Assembly (NCBI GenBank): GCA_034096865.1
Contig: JAWQFJ010001222.1
Coordinates: 113,710-140,054, forward strand
DNA length: 26,345 nucleotides
Direction: 5' to 3'
DNA from: Theodoxus fluviatilis
Lineage: Eukaryota; Mollusca; Gastropoda; Cycloneritida; Neritidae
Every line of letters starts with the position of its first letter. Positions within the stretch are counted from its first letter, which is position 1. The notes below the pieces were generated by a model, which saw nothing but the letters and a program-made list of their open reading frames with translations, was not told the origin of the DNA and searched no databases. The position numbers and the translations under genes are program-made. This document shows positions 8,531 to 24,724 of the stretch, piece after piece.

Positions 8531-9369
8531 AGGGCAAAGCCCATACGACTCACATGCTTGACCTTGACCTTTACATGACCTTGACCTTCAGGTGACCTTC
8601 AAGGTCAAGGTCAAACAACTAAACCTACCAATGACATCATACACTAAGAAATGCTTTACACATTTTTCCTACCAAAATACATGTGACCTTGACCCAAGGT
8701 CAAGGTCATCCAAGGTCATGCAACACAAGCTGTTAATTCAAGACATAGGAAGCACAATGGTGCTTATTGGCACTTTCTACCATGAGATATGGTCACTTTT
8801 AGTGGTTCACTACCCCATTTTGGTCACATTTCATAAGGGTCAAAGTGACCTTGACCTTGATGATATGTGACCAAATGTGTCTCATGATGAAAGTATAACA
8901 TGTGCCCCACATAATTATTAAGTTTGAAACAGTTATCTTCCATAGTTCAGGGTCAAGGTCACTTCAAAATATGTATACAATCCAACTTTAAAGAGCTCCT
9001 GTGACCTTGACCTTGAAACAAGGTCAACCAAACTGGTATCAAAAGATAGGGCTTACTTTGCCCTATATACCATATATAGGTCAGGTATCCAATCTCAAAA
9101 ACTTTAGAGAAAATTGAGAAAATGTGAAAAATGACTGTTTTTTAGACAACATTTATGGCCCCTGCGACCTTGACCTTGAAGCAAGGACAAGTCACTGTGT
9201 ATGTTTTTTGAGGCCTTGTTATCATACACCATCATGCCAAATTGGGTGTTGATAGACTTAATAGTCTCCGAGAAAAATCCAACGTTAAAGTTTTTCACGG
9301 ACGCCCGGACGCCCGGACGGACGACACGGGTGAGTACATAGACTCACTTTTGCTTTGCATGTGAGTCAA
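8531..9369. mobile_element. Dispersed repeat with TGACCTTGA arrays (MITE-like), in OGT intron
   Basis: The element is bounded by GGGCAAAGCCCATACGACTC plus ACATGC (from 8532) and by the block ending GCTTTGCATGTGAGTC (9353-9366), so both ends carry GACTCACATGC-like inverted ends. Near the right end lie ACGCCCGGACG repeats and GTGAGTACATAGACTCAC. The interior holds over 15 copies of AAGGTCA or TGACCTT, many as direct repeats. A second, shorter copy in the opposite orientation is at 23099-23380. No protein is encoded. The 8270-8530 stretch beside it is plain intron. Confidence 0.8.
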
Positions 9370-9428
9370 AAATCAGTGGCTTGGCTTCAAATTACTGAAG
9401 GCCAAAGCTGTGACCTTGAGATGCCTTA

Positions 9429-9942
<514 letters not shown>

Positions 9943-10045
9943 TCAGCTTTACAGCATACAAGTGGATACAGATGGGACCAATTTCAATTCATATGATAAA
10001 AGGCTGAACATTTAAGACAAAAAAGTCATTAAATTCAATACGTTA

Positions 10046-16383
<6,338 letters not shown>

Positions 16384-16464
16384 CCCATTGCTTACGCAGC
16401 GCAAGGGCGTGTTGCGATCACGCCAACACCCTTTGGCTACGTAGCGCAACTACGTGTTGCAGTC
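16384..16464 (+). mobile_element. piggyBac element 2, 5' terminus and subterminal repeats
   Basis: TTAA at 16380-16383 is followed by CCCATTGCTTACGCAGCGCA. Two 27-base direct repeats follow, TACGCAGCGCAAGGGCGTGT onward (16393-16419) and TACGTAGCGCAACTACGTGT onward (16438-16464). The layout is the same as in element 1 (terminal CCC, then a repeated block starting about 10 bases in). No matching 3' terminus was found before the poly-C and N gap at 18816. Confidence 0.7.
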
Positions 16465-16642
16465 GCCGTAATGAATTTTTCCTATCTCCGTGGTTGATTC
16501 AAGGGAGGTAACTCGTACAGCACTGTTCTCTCTAACCAATTTGTGTTCGTTGGAGTGACCTTTTCCTTAGTATAGTCCCCGTCAGAAAGCTAAATTTAGT
16601 AGAAGCTACGCTCGCCCTACGTCGTGTTTCTGGCTTGTCGAC

Positions 16643-18523
16643 ATGGCGTCGCGTTGTCGAAGGAGATCAAGCGGTGATGACAATGATGAAGTGTTAGAAG
16701 TGTGGATGGAAGAAGGGTCTGATACTGAAGATCTAGGTGGATATTGGACTTCTGAAGAAGATCTCGATGATTCTGACGCGGAAATAGTCCTAGTCAACGA
16801 GAATGCAGAGGTAGCAGACAGCGAACACGAATCGACTGAATCGCCGTCGACGTCAGAGGGAGAGGAAGAGATGGAAACGGTGTACACAGCGGACTCAGAC
16901 ATCGATTCGGATGCAGATGATGCCGAAAACCTCCTCTACTCCTCCGATGAAGCTGATCCAGGTGAATGGGTGAGGAATCTTCGGAATTTCCCCATGAAAC
17001 CTCCCTTCACTGGCACCTATGGCATGCAGGTGCAGATGTCAGCTGATGCAAGCCCAACTGACTTCTACAAACTTTTCATGACCCCAGAGCTTATCAAGCA
17101 CACAAAGAAAGAGACAAATAGATATGCCTCTGCAGCCATTCGTCAGAAGCGGACATCTGGGATTCCATTTTCCCCTAGATCCATGTTTGCCATGTGGAAA
17201 CCAGTGACTGAAGCAGAAATTTCTACTTTTTTCACCATCCTCCTCCACATGGGCATTGTCCAGTTGCCAAGCATCATGGACTACTGGTCAGTGTGTGCTT
17301 GTCTGAAATGTGATTTTGCCAGATCACTCATGAAGAGGGACAGGTTTCTGTCCATTTTGGCCTTTCTTCACCTGAACAACAACCAGCTCACTGTGCCTGC
17401 TGGCACAGATGGGCATGATCCTCTGCACAAGGTGAGGCCTTTGGTGGACCATCTCAACAAGAAGTTCTCTTCCATCTACCTTCCATCTGAGAACATTTGT
17501 GTGGATGAAGCCATTTGTCCATGGAAGGGTAGAGGAGGCCACAAAGTCTACATGAAGGACAAGCCATACAAGTGGGGTATCAAACTCTATGAGCTGTGTG
17601 ACAGCAAGAATGGCTTTGTGTGGAAATTTGAGGTGATGTCCTCAGTTCCAGGACTGAGCAACAAGCCCACAGATGTGTGCATGCGACTGGCTGAGCCTCT
17701 CCTTGGAAAGGGTTACACCTTATATGCTGACAATTACTACACCTGCCCTGCCTTGGCTGAAGCTCTCCTTGCAGAGGATACTGCACTTGTCGGAACTGTG
17801 CGTGCCAACCGCATCGGCATGCCCTTTGAGCTCAAGACCCAAAGGCTTGTCAGGGGAGAGATGGTTTGGATGAAGAAGGATCAGCTGGTGGCTCTCAAGT
17901 GGAGAGACAAGAGGGATGTGATGATGCTGTCCACCAAACATAAACCCACCATGCAGGAGGTTCAGACCAGGACTGGGAGGAAGATCAAGCCAAACATTGT
18001 GGTGGACTACTCCAAGAACAAGTCTGGTGTTGACAGGAGTGACCAGATGCTGGCCTACCTGCCCCTCAACAGAAAGTCACTGAAGTGGTGGAAGAAACTA
18101 GCTTTTCACCTCTTCACTCTCATCATCATACAGTCCCACTGCCTCTACAATATCCACCAGAGGGCCCACAGAAGGAGGACACTGCAACTGCACAGGTTTG
18201 TCAAGACCCTCTGCAATTCCCTGGCAACCATCACCATGGAACCTGAGGAGGAGGAACCCCAACCTGGACCATCAGGAGAATCTGGCAGACTGAACAGATT
18301 GAGAGGCAAGCACTTCCTTCAGAAGATGGAAGGTCCAGGACACAAGACGAAGAGGAAGGCTTGTTTGGTCTGTTACGCCAAAGGTGTGCATCAGGGGCTC
18401 GACAAGAAGACACTCCACAACAGGAGGAAGACCACCATGTGGGAGTGTGCCCAGTGCAAGGTGGCTCTCTGCCTCAAGCCCTGCCATGAACTGTACCACA
18501 CAAAAGAGGACTATGCAAAGTAG
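16643..18523 (+). CDS. piggyBac transposase, full length (DDE_Tnp_1_7 type)
   Basis: The frame of 626 codons starts at ATG 16643, about 260 bases inside the element end, with no intron or stop. An acidic Ser/Asp/Glu-rich N-terminus covers residues 15-110. The RNase H-like transposase core begins near residue 140 (TDFYKLF, MWKPVTEAEI). The three catalytic Asp of the family are present: D288 in ICVDEAICPWKGRGG, D363 in LYADNYYTCPA and D464 in KNKSGVDRSDQM, with spacings of 75 and 101 residues (78 and 101 in the moth piggyBac). The C-terminus (570-626) has CLVCYAKG, WECAQCKVALCLKPCHELYH, a Cys/His zinc finger that binds element DNA. The enzyme excises by hairpin and inserts at TTAA. The length is near the usual 590-600. 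With a 5' terminus in place, it may be or recently have been active; the 3' terminus is not visible. Confidence 0.96.
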   Translation: MASRCRRRSSGDDNDEVLEVWMEEGSDTEDLGGYWTSEEDLDDSDAEIVLVNENAEVADSEHESTESPSTSEGEEEMETVYTADSDIDSDADDAENLLYSSDEADPGEWVRNLRNFPMKPPFTGTYGMQVQMSADASPTDFYKLFMTPELIKHTKKETNRYASAAIRQKRTSGIPFSPRSMFAMWKPVTEAEISTFFTILLHMGIVQLPSIMDYWSVCACLKCDFARSLMKRDRFLSILAFLHLNNNQLTVPAGTDGHDPLHKVRPLVDHLNKKFSSIYLPSENICVDEAICPWKGRGGHKVYMKDKPYKWGIKLYELCDSKNGFVWKFEVMSSVPGLSNKPTDVCMRLAEPLLGKGYTLYADNYYTCPALAEALLAEDTALVGTVRANRIGMPFELKTQRLVRGEMVWMKKDQLVALKWRDKRDVMMLSTKHKPTMQEVQTRTGRKIKPNIVVDYSKNKSGVDRSDQMLAYLPLNRKSLKWWKKLAFHLFTLIIIQSHCLYNIHQRAHRRRTLQLHRFVKTLCNSLATITMEPEEEEPQPGPSGESGRLNRLRGKHFLQKMEGPGHKTKRKACLVCYAKGVHQGLDKKTLHNRRKTTMWECAQCKVALCLKPCHELYHTKEDYAK

Positions 18524-18815
18524 GGTGCATTCTTTCTCTCAGAGGACCATTCTGAGACTTTTCTTCTATTCAGACAGAGACAGATTGCAGTGAGTAAGTG
18601 TATATTTTCTGATTTCACCTCTCTGACTTGCTAAAAAAATCATTTTCAAGCATTTTTTATCCTGTAGTCAATCATTCATCAATATAGTTTGATGTGGAAA
18701 TACTGATTTCAGAACTGTTGTGCAAAATCTATCTCTTGACTATTACTTATTTGTACAATACATTAGGTGTAAAAAAAAAAGAAAATCAAAATTGCATTTA
18801 CCTGGTGTTTTAATT
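18524..18815 (+). other. 3' region of piggyBac 2 or its flank
   Basis: AT-rich sequence after the transposase stop. A TTAA occurs at 18810-18813, immediately before a C-run, but no GGG precedes it, so it is not a piggyBac 3' end. The contig stops here. Confidence 0.6.
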
Positions 18816-18845
18816 CCCCCCCCCCCCCCCCCCCANNNNNNNNNN
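18816..18845. other. Poly-C run and 10-N assembly gap
   Basis: Nineteen C's (18816-18834), one A, then ten N's (18836-18845). The sequence after the gap starts within the zinc tail of transposase 1, matching 5731 onward. The C-run is likely a sequencing or contig-end artefact. Confidence 0.95.
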
Positions 18846-18966
18846 TCCTTGCTTTGAAGCATACCACAAGAGGACTGATTATAAGAGATTCTTACAGCAG
18901 TCTGAAGCAACTGGTGGTCCCTCCCCCACCCCTTCTACCTCCACTGGTGGTGTCTCCCCCACCCCC
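18846..18966 (+). pseudogene. piggyBac transposase 1, C-terminal zinc tail (copy 2)
   Basis: This starts in the codons for CFEAYHKRTDYKRF, then LQQSEATGGPSPTPSTSTGG, as in copy 1 from 5733. One extra C at about 18961-18966 shifts the frame and leads to an early TGA, whereas copy 1 stays open here. The shift lies in a C-run and could be a sequencing error. Upstream codons are absent because of the gap. Confidence 0.7.
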
Positions 18967-21660
18967 TTCTACCTCCACTGGTGATGTCTCCCCCACCCCT
19001 TCTACCTCCGCTGCTGGTGTCTCCCCCACCCCTTCCACCTCCACTGCTGGTGTCTCCCCCACCCCTTCCACCTCCACTGCTGGTGTCTCCCCCACCCCTT
19101 CCACCTCCACTGCTGGTGTCTCCCCCACCCCTTCCACCTCCACTGCTGGTGTCTCCCCCACCCCTTCTACCTCCACTGCTGGTGTCTCCCCCACCCCTTC
19201 TACCTCCGCTGCTGGTGTCTCCCCCACCCCTTCCACCTCCACTGCTGGTGTCTCCCCCACCCCTTCTACCTCCACTGCTGGTGTCTCCCCCACCCCTTCT
19301 ACCTCCGCTGCTGGTGTCTCCCCCACCCCTTCCACCTCCACTGCTGGTGTCTCCCCCACCCCTTCCACCTTCACTGCTGGTGTCTCCCCCACCCCTTCCA
19401 CCTCCACTGGTGATGTCTCCCCCACCCCTTCCACCTCCACTGCTGGTGTCTCCCCCACCCCTTCCACCTCCACTGGTGATGTCTCCCCCACCCCTTCCAC
19501 CTCCACTGCTGGTGTCTCCCCCACCCCTTCCACCTCCACTGCTGATGTCTCCCCCACCCCTTCCACCTCCACTGCTGGTGTCTCCCCCACCCCTTCCACC
19601 TCCACTGCTGGTGTCTCCCCCACCCCTTCCACCTCCACTGGTGATGTCTCCCCCACCCCTTCCACCTCCACTGCTGGTGTCTCCCCCACCCCTTCCACCT
19701 CCACTGGTGATGTCTCCCCCACCCCTTCCACCTCCACTGCTGGTGTCTCCCCCACCCCTTCCACCTCCACTGCTGATGTCTCCCCCACCCCTTCTACCTC
19801 CACTGGTGATGTCTCCCCCACCCCTTCCACCTCCACTGCTGGTGTCTCCCCCACCCCTTCTACCTCCACTGCTGGTGTCTCCCCCACCCCTTCTACCTCC
19901 GCTGCTGGTGTCTCCCCCACCCCTTCTACCTCCGCTGCTGGTGTCTCCCCCACCCCTTCCACCTCCACTGCTGGTGTCTCCCCCACCCCTTCCACCTCCA
20001 CTGCTGGTGTCTCCCCCACCCCTTCCACCTCCACTGCTGGTGTCTCCCCCACCCCTTCCACCTCCACTGCTGGTGTCTCCCCCACCCCTTCTACCTCCAC
20101 TGCTGGTGTCTCCCCCACCCCTTCTACCTCCGCTGCTGGTGTCTCCCCCACCCCTTCCACCTCCACTGCTGGTGTCTCCCCCACCCCTTCTACCTCCACT
20201 GCTGGTGTCTCCCCCACCCCTTCTACCTCCGCTGCTGGTGTCTCCCCCACCCCTTCCACCTCCACTGCTGGTGTCTCCCCCACCCCTTCCACCTTCACTG
20301 CTGGTGTCTCCCCCACCCCTTCCACCTCCACTGGTGATGTCTCCCCCACCCCTTCCACCTCCACTGCTGGTGTCTCCCCCACCCCTTCCACCTCCACTGG
20401 TGATGTCTCCCCCACCCCTTCCACCTCCACTGCTGGTGTCTCCCCCACCCCTTCCACCTCCACTGGTGATGTCTCCCCCACCCCTTCCACCTCCACTGGT
20501 GATGTCTCCCCCACCCCTTCCACCTCCACTGCTGGTGTCTCCCCCACCCCTTCCACCTCCACTGCTGGTGTCTCCCCCACCCCTTCCACCTCCACTGCTG
20601 GTGTCTCCCCCACCCCTTCCACCTCCGCTGCTGGTGTCTCCCCCACCCCTTCCACCTCCGCTGCTGGTGTCTCCCCCACCCCTTCCACCTCCGCTGATGG
20701 TGTCTCCCCCACCCCTTCTACCTCCGCTGCTGGTGTCTCCCCCACCCTTTCTACCTCCACTGGTGATGTCTCCCCCACCCCTTCTACCTCCGCTGCTGGT
20801 GTCTCCCCCACCCCTTCCACCTCCACTGCTGGTGTCTCCCCCACCCCTTCTACCTCCACTGGTGATGTCTCTCCCACCCCTTCTACCTCCGCTGCTGGTG
20901 TCTCCCCCACCCCTTCCACCTCCACTGCTGGTGTCTCCCCCACCCCTTCTACCTCCACTGGTGATGTCTCCCCCACCCCTTCTACCTCCGCTGCTGGTGT
21001 CTCCCCCACCCCTTCCACCTCCACTGCTGGTGTCTCCCCCACCCCTTCTACCTCCGCTGCTGGTGTCTCCCCCACCCCTTCCACCTCCACTGCTGGTGTC
21101 TCCCCCACCCCTTCCACCTCCACTGGTGATGTCTCCCCCACCCCTTCCACCTCCACTGCTGGTGTCTCCCCCACCCCTTCCACCTCCACTGGTGATGTCT
21201 CCCCCACCCCTTCTACCTCCGCTGCTGGTGTCTCCCCCACCCCTTCCACCTCCACTGCTGGTGTCTCCCCCACCCCTTCTACCTCCACTGGTGATGTCTC
21301 CCCCACCCCTTCTACCTCCGCTGCTGGTGTCTCCCCCACCCCTTCCACCTCCACTGCTGGTGTCTCCCCCACCCCTTCTACCTCCGCTGCTGGTGTCTCC
21401 CCCACCCCTTCCACCTCCACTGCTGGTGTCTCCCCCTCCCCTTCCACCTCTACTGGTGATGTCTCCCCCACCCCTTCCACCTCCACTGCTGGTGTCTCCC
21501 CCACCCCTTCCACCTCCACTGGTGATGTCTCCCCCACCCCTTCCACCTCCACTGCTGGTGTCTCCCCCACCCCTTCCACCTCCACTGGTGATGTCTCCCC
21601 CACCCCTTCCACCTCCACTGGTGATGTCTCCCCCACCCCTTCCACCTCCACTGGTGATGC
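18913..21660. repeat. 33-bp minisatellite, copy 2 (about 83 units) with higher-order structure
   Basis: Units encode 11 residues, GVSPTPSTSTA, with variants ending STSTGD, STSAAG, STSTAD and STFTAG. The order of variants repeats: a block of 16 units recurs at a distance of exactly 924 bases (28 units), seen from the rare TTCACT unit at 19371 and again at 20295. Near the 3' end a block of ten units recurs at 330 bases. Open frames of over 930 codons exist on both strands because the unit is a multiple of three without stops; only the STSTA frame continues into the transposase tail. The opposite-strand frames (VEVEGVGETPA) and the PPPLLVS frame are by-products. Confidence 0.97.
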
Positions 21661-21747
21661 TACCACCTCCAGGACTGGAAGAAGGACCAGGCCCTCTGCA
21701 GCAGTCACCTCAGGTGAACAGCATGACTGAAAACTTGTATCATTTGC

Positions 21748-21748
<1 letters not shown>
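21661..21748 (+). other. Post-array tail of transposase 1, copy 2
   Basis: ATTSRTGRRTRPSAAVTSGE then QHD and TGA, almost identical to 7684-7758. This may be the original C-terminal end of the transposase beyond the repeats, rich in Arg like many piggyBac tails. Confidence 0.6.

Positions 21749-21778
<30 letters not shown>
21749..21778. other. 30-base poly-C run
   Basis: Thirty C's in a row, replacing the TCCAAAATTTCC found in copy 1 after the same CATTTGCA. Likely an artefact at a contig join with no N's placed. Confidence 0.85.
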
Positions 21779-21781
<3 letters not shown>

Positions 21782-22531
21782 CTGATTTTTTTTCAATGAG
21801 ACAATCAGATTTTTTAGAATGAGAATGGTTCAGTCTTCCTGGATACTTACCCTTAGCATTCAAATATTTCTTCTGTAGTTGACTGGACTCATTTCGATTC
21901 TCTTTGGAATACCATATATATTTTTGCATGTAAGGTGACAAATTAGTGTATATAACTTGTATAAGTTACATGATTTTATACTTGACATTTAGAATGCTGT
22001 GCTCTCTCTTTCTTTGGAGCATTAGTAACATTTTAGCAACATATTTTGTCAGCATGTATTGCATAGCTGAACAGAAATAATATAAATGTATCAGGAGGTG
22101 TCCGGAAATAACCCTTGTGGATTTTTTGTACAACACATGGTTTCCTAATGATGTATCATGATTTTGAGAACAAAAAGTGCATGAGAAATAATTTGTTTTT
22201 CCTAATGTCATATCATGAGACTATCTTCAGACAATTTCTTTATAATTTTAGCACTGGAAATTCTTGTGTACAATTGAGCTTGGCCAATTAATGATGCCTC
22301 AAATTTCCTAATTTTGTCATTTTGAAAAATTATGAATAAATGTAGATTGAAAATAGAAAGACGGTGCTTGTTTTATGTTGGTGTTGGTTCATTTCTGAAC
22401 ATTTCACCAATACATTGTGTCTGTGTAAGTTGTACTGTTAAGGAGCTATGATGAAAAAAAGTAAGGTGGTGCGTTTTTTTCTTCCGAAGTCCTTGTTAAT
22501 TTGCCACAGAAGGACAGTGATGGCATTATAA
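21779..22531 (+). mobile_element. 3' region of piggyBac element 1
   Basis: AT-rich, without a gene. AATCTGATT and its inverse AATCAGATT (21779-21812) can form a short hairpin. The region leads to the 3' terminus at 22532-22548. Confidence 0.55.
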
Positions 22532-22552
22532 TGACGCCACAGTAAGGGTTAA
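22532..22552 (-). mobile_element. piggyBac 1 3' terminus and TTAA
   Basis: TGACGCCACAGTAAGGG then TTAA (22549-22552). Reverse-complemented it is CCCTTACTGTGGCGTCA, matching the 5' end CCCTTAACGTGGCAGTCA with two mismatches and a one-base gap. Confidence 0.7.
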
Positions 22553-22836
22553 CAAACAGAAAAGAAATTAGCACGGTGCGGAAACCAACCATTGAATCTA
22601 ATCCAACAAACAGGAGTAAGAACAAAAGTAAACAAGGAGACATTGAAAAAGCATCAGAACCATTCAAAAAGTAAATTAATATCACGTCATTTCAGAAGAA
22701 ATCTCGAGCTGTGGGTGTTGTGTTTTTTTTAAGTCGTTTGAAGTCTATTTCAGTCATACATAAGACGCAACCGAATATAAGACGCATGTCCGAAAATCTG
22801 AGAAAAAAGTATCGCTTTATAGTCTGAAAATTACGG
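22553..22836. mobile_element. Right arm of the outer CCGTAATTTT element
   Basis: This carries CATACATAAGACGCAACCGA and ATATAAGACGC, counterparts of CATACATAGGGTGCTACCAA and ATATAAGGCG in the left arm (about 4870-4905), and ends AAAATTACGG. Confidence 0.7.
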
Positions 22837-23090
22837 TACTTGTGAGGACAGCGATGGTGTATCGTATAGCCATAAACTCTTGAATGCAGCCATGAGCTAG
22901 CATCAGGGTGGAGTACTCCCTAGGGAGTGGAGTTGGTGCCAGTATCTGTGTACATTTAGTCGGTCAATGTGTTCATCATCAGGTGCCTCCAAAGGACTGA
23001 TCTCGCCGCCCAGAGACCAGGGGGTGAAGAGAAAAACAGTTTGAGACCCTGACACGGGTGATGTGTCTCAACATAAAACCACACCTTCGC
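22837..23090 (+). mobile_element. SINE-like repeat, right half
   Basis: Starts TACTTGTGAGGACAGCG and has GGGAGTGGAGTTGGTGCCAG, AGGGGGTGAAG and GAGACCCTGACACGGGTGAT, then AAACCACACC. The same order appears in the uninterrupted copy at 24860-25615 (CCTGTGAGGGTAGC, GGGAGTGGAGTTGGTGCTGG, AACAGGGGGTAAAG, GAGACCCAGACAGAGGTGAT, AAACCACACC). Confidence 0.75.
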
Positions 23091-23098
23091 TGGGGTTT

Positions 23099-23380
23099 TT
23101 TGACTCGCATGCGAAGCAAAAGTGAGTCTATGTACTCACCCGTGTCGTCCGTCCGGGCGTCCTGACGTCCGTAAAAAACTATAACGTTGGATTTTTCTCG
23201 GAGACTATTAAGTCTATCAACACCCAATTTGGCATGATGGTGTATGATGACAAGGCGTCAAAAAACATACATAGTGACTTGACCTTGCTTCAAGGTCAAG
23301 GTCGCAGGGGCCGTAAATGTTGTCTAAAAAACATTTTTCACATCCTCTCAGCATGTGAGTCGTGTGGGCTTTGCCCTTCT
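23099..23380. mobile_element. Dispersed repeat, short copy of the one at 8531
   Basis: From TTGACTCGCATGCGAAGCAA through GTGAGTCTATGTACTCAC, CGTCCGTCCGGGCGTCC, CAACACCCAATTTGGCATGA and TTGACCTTGCTTCAAGGTCA to AGCATGTGAGTCGTGTGGGC and TTTGCCC. It matches the 839-base copy at 8531-9369 in the opposite orientation but lacks about 550 bases of its interior. Confidence 0.85.
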
Positions 23381-23409
23381 TGTTCATATCTTGACTCCAT
23401 GCCTTGCAG

Positions 23410-23508
23410 AGTGGCTGGACAGCCCTACACCATGCTGCCTATTTCTGCCAACCATCCGCTGTCGCCTGCCTTCTCAAAAACCAGTGTGATGTCAACGTCA
23501 ACAACAAG
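23410..23508 (+). CDS. Ankyrin-repeat protein, exon B (one whole repeat)
   Basis: Acceptor CTTGCAG and donor GTAGCA. The exon is 99 bases, 33 codons, phase 0 at both ends, and reads SGWTALHHAAYFCQPSAVAC then LLKNQCDVNVNNK. This is a canonical ankyrin repeat (GWTALHxAA...LLKxxCDVNxxN). By phase and repeat register it follows exon A at 2775 directly. The short TGACCTTGA repeat ends 30 bases upstream. Confidence 0.87.
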
Positions 23509-23876
23509 GTAGCAACACACGTCGTCTTTTGGATGACAAAAGTTTTAATCTAGACTGTTTTGAAGAGGCAAATGTTGCCGTGATGTTGGATCTGATGTCA
23601 GAACATCCCTTTGTTCCTCTGCCTGAGAAAATAGCTCCCATGTTGTCATGGTTACAGTTAGGATGAGATGAGTCCCATTCCCTTTGGCTCTTAGAGATAA
23701 TTGACTGATGTGTGTGTGTGTGTGTGTCTGTGTGTGTGTTTGTGTGTGTGTCTGTGTGTGTGTGTGTGTGCATGCATGCATGTGTGTGTGTGTGTGTGTC
23801 TGTGTGTGTGTTTGTGTGTGTGTCTGTGTCTGTGTGTGTTACTGTGTGTGTGTGTGTGTATGTGTGTGTGTGTGTC

Positions 23877-23924
<48 letters not shown>

Positions 23925-24007
23925 TGTGTGTGTCACTGTGTGTGTGTGAGTGTGTTTGTGTGTGTGTTTGTGTGTGTGTCACTCTGTATGTGTGTGTGTG
24001 CGTGTGT

Positions 24008-24041
<34 letters not shown>

Positions 24042-24194
24042 TGTGCATGTGCAAGTTTTGCAATCTTAAACAGTATTTCCCAAATTTCAATACATTTTGA
24101 ATAAAAGCCATGGTTTTCTTTCAATGCATTACATTTTTAAGGCCTCTGCATTATTTTTTTTTAATGTAACTTTTTATTTTTCTGTGTATTTCAG
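23509..24194. repeat. Ankyrin-gene intron with long (GT)n array
   Basis: A GT array from about 23709 to 24043 with scattered C and A interruptions (TCTGTG, CATGCATGCATG, CACTG). Many frames here are open but encode only Cys-Val or His-Thr repeats. No exon is seen. Confidence 0.9.
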
Positions 24195-24320
24195 TACAGC
24201 CGCACTGCACTGCTGGAGGTTGCTAGGTCCCCAGAAAGGAAGGAGGACAAACTTGGAGACATCGCACAGCAGTTGGTTCAGGCTGGCAGTAATGTCAATG
24301 CAAGGGGCTTTGACCTGCAG
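24195..24320 (+). CDS. Ankyrin-repeat protein, exon C (repeat with insert)
   Basis: Acceptor TATTTCAG. The 126 bases (42 codons, phase 0) read YSRTALLEVARSPERKEDKL, GDIAQQLVQAGSNVNARGFD, LQ. It is an ankyrin repeat (RTALLEVA...IAQQLVQAGSNVNARG) with an insert of about nine residues (RSPERKEDK) in the first loop. The donor appears to be CAG|GCAAGC, a GC donor, directly before a (GA)n array; no GT donor lies nearby in frame. Start fits exon B, end fits exon D. Confidence 0.85.
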
Positions 24321-24324
24321 GCAA

Positions 24325-24406
<82 letters not shown>

Positions 24407-24724
24407 AGGGAGGGAGGGGGTGGGTGGGTGAGAGGGAGACACAGAGAGACACAGAGAGAGAGAGAGGCAGAGAGAAACAGACACAGAGAGAGGCAGAGAG
24501 AAAGGTAGACAGATGGATGGATGGACTGACAGGCAGACAGATGGACAGACTGTTGGATGGATGGACAGATGGATGGACAGACAAAATACATACTACTAGA
24601 TGCAAGCAAGCACAGGTGCTACAGAAAGCAAAGAAGTGGAGTAATCTTTCATGGCAGTGTGAGCAGCTTTTACTGATGATGTAACTAGACCGCCATTTGT
24701 TGAGCTGACCTGCTTGTTGTGTGG
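24325..24724. repeat. (GA)n array and degenerate GACA/GATG repeats in the ankyrin intron
   Basis: (AG)n of about 38 units to 24402, four bases after the splice donor, then GA-rich and GACAGA/GATGGATG-rich sequence to about 24590. Polypurine on the plus strand. No gene. Confidence 0.9.

Noticed and set aside
18892..21780. Minus-strand open frame of 962 codons (VEVEGVGETPA repeats) and similar ones at 6085-7057
   Set aside because: By-product of a 33-base unit without stops in several frames. Only the plus-strand STSTA frame joins recognisable transposase sequence at both ends.
18981..21785. Plus-strand open frame of 934 codons with PPPLLVS repeats
   Set aside because: Same array in another frame; it begins and ends with no recognisable domain and runs into the poly-C artefact.
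23701..24124. Cys-Val-rich and His-Thr-rich frames
   Set aside because: Translations of the (GT)n microsatellite.
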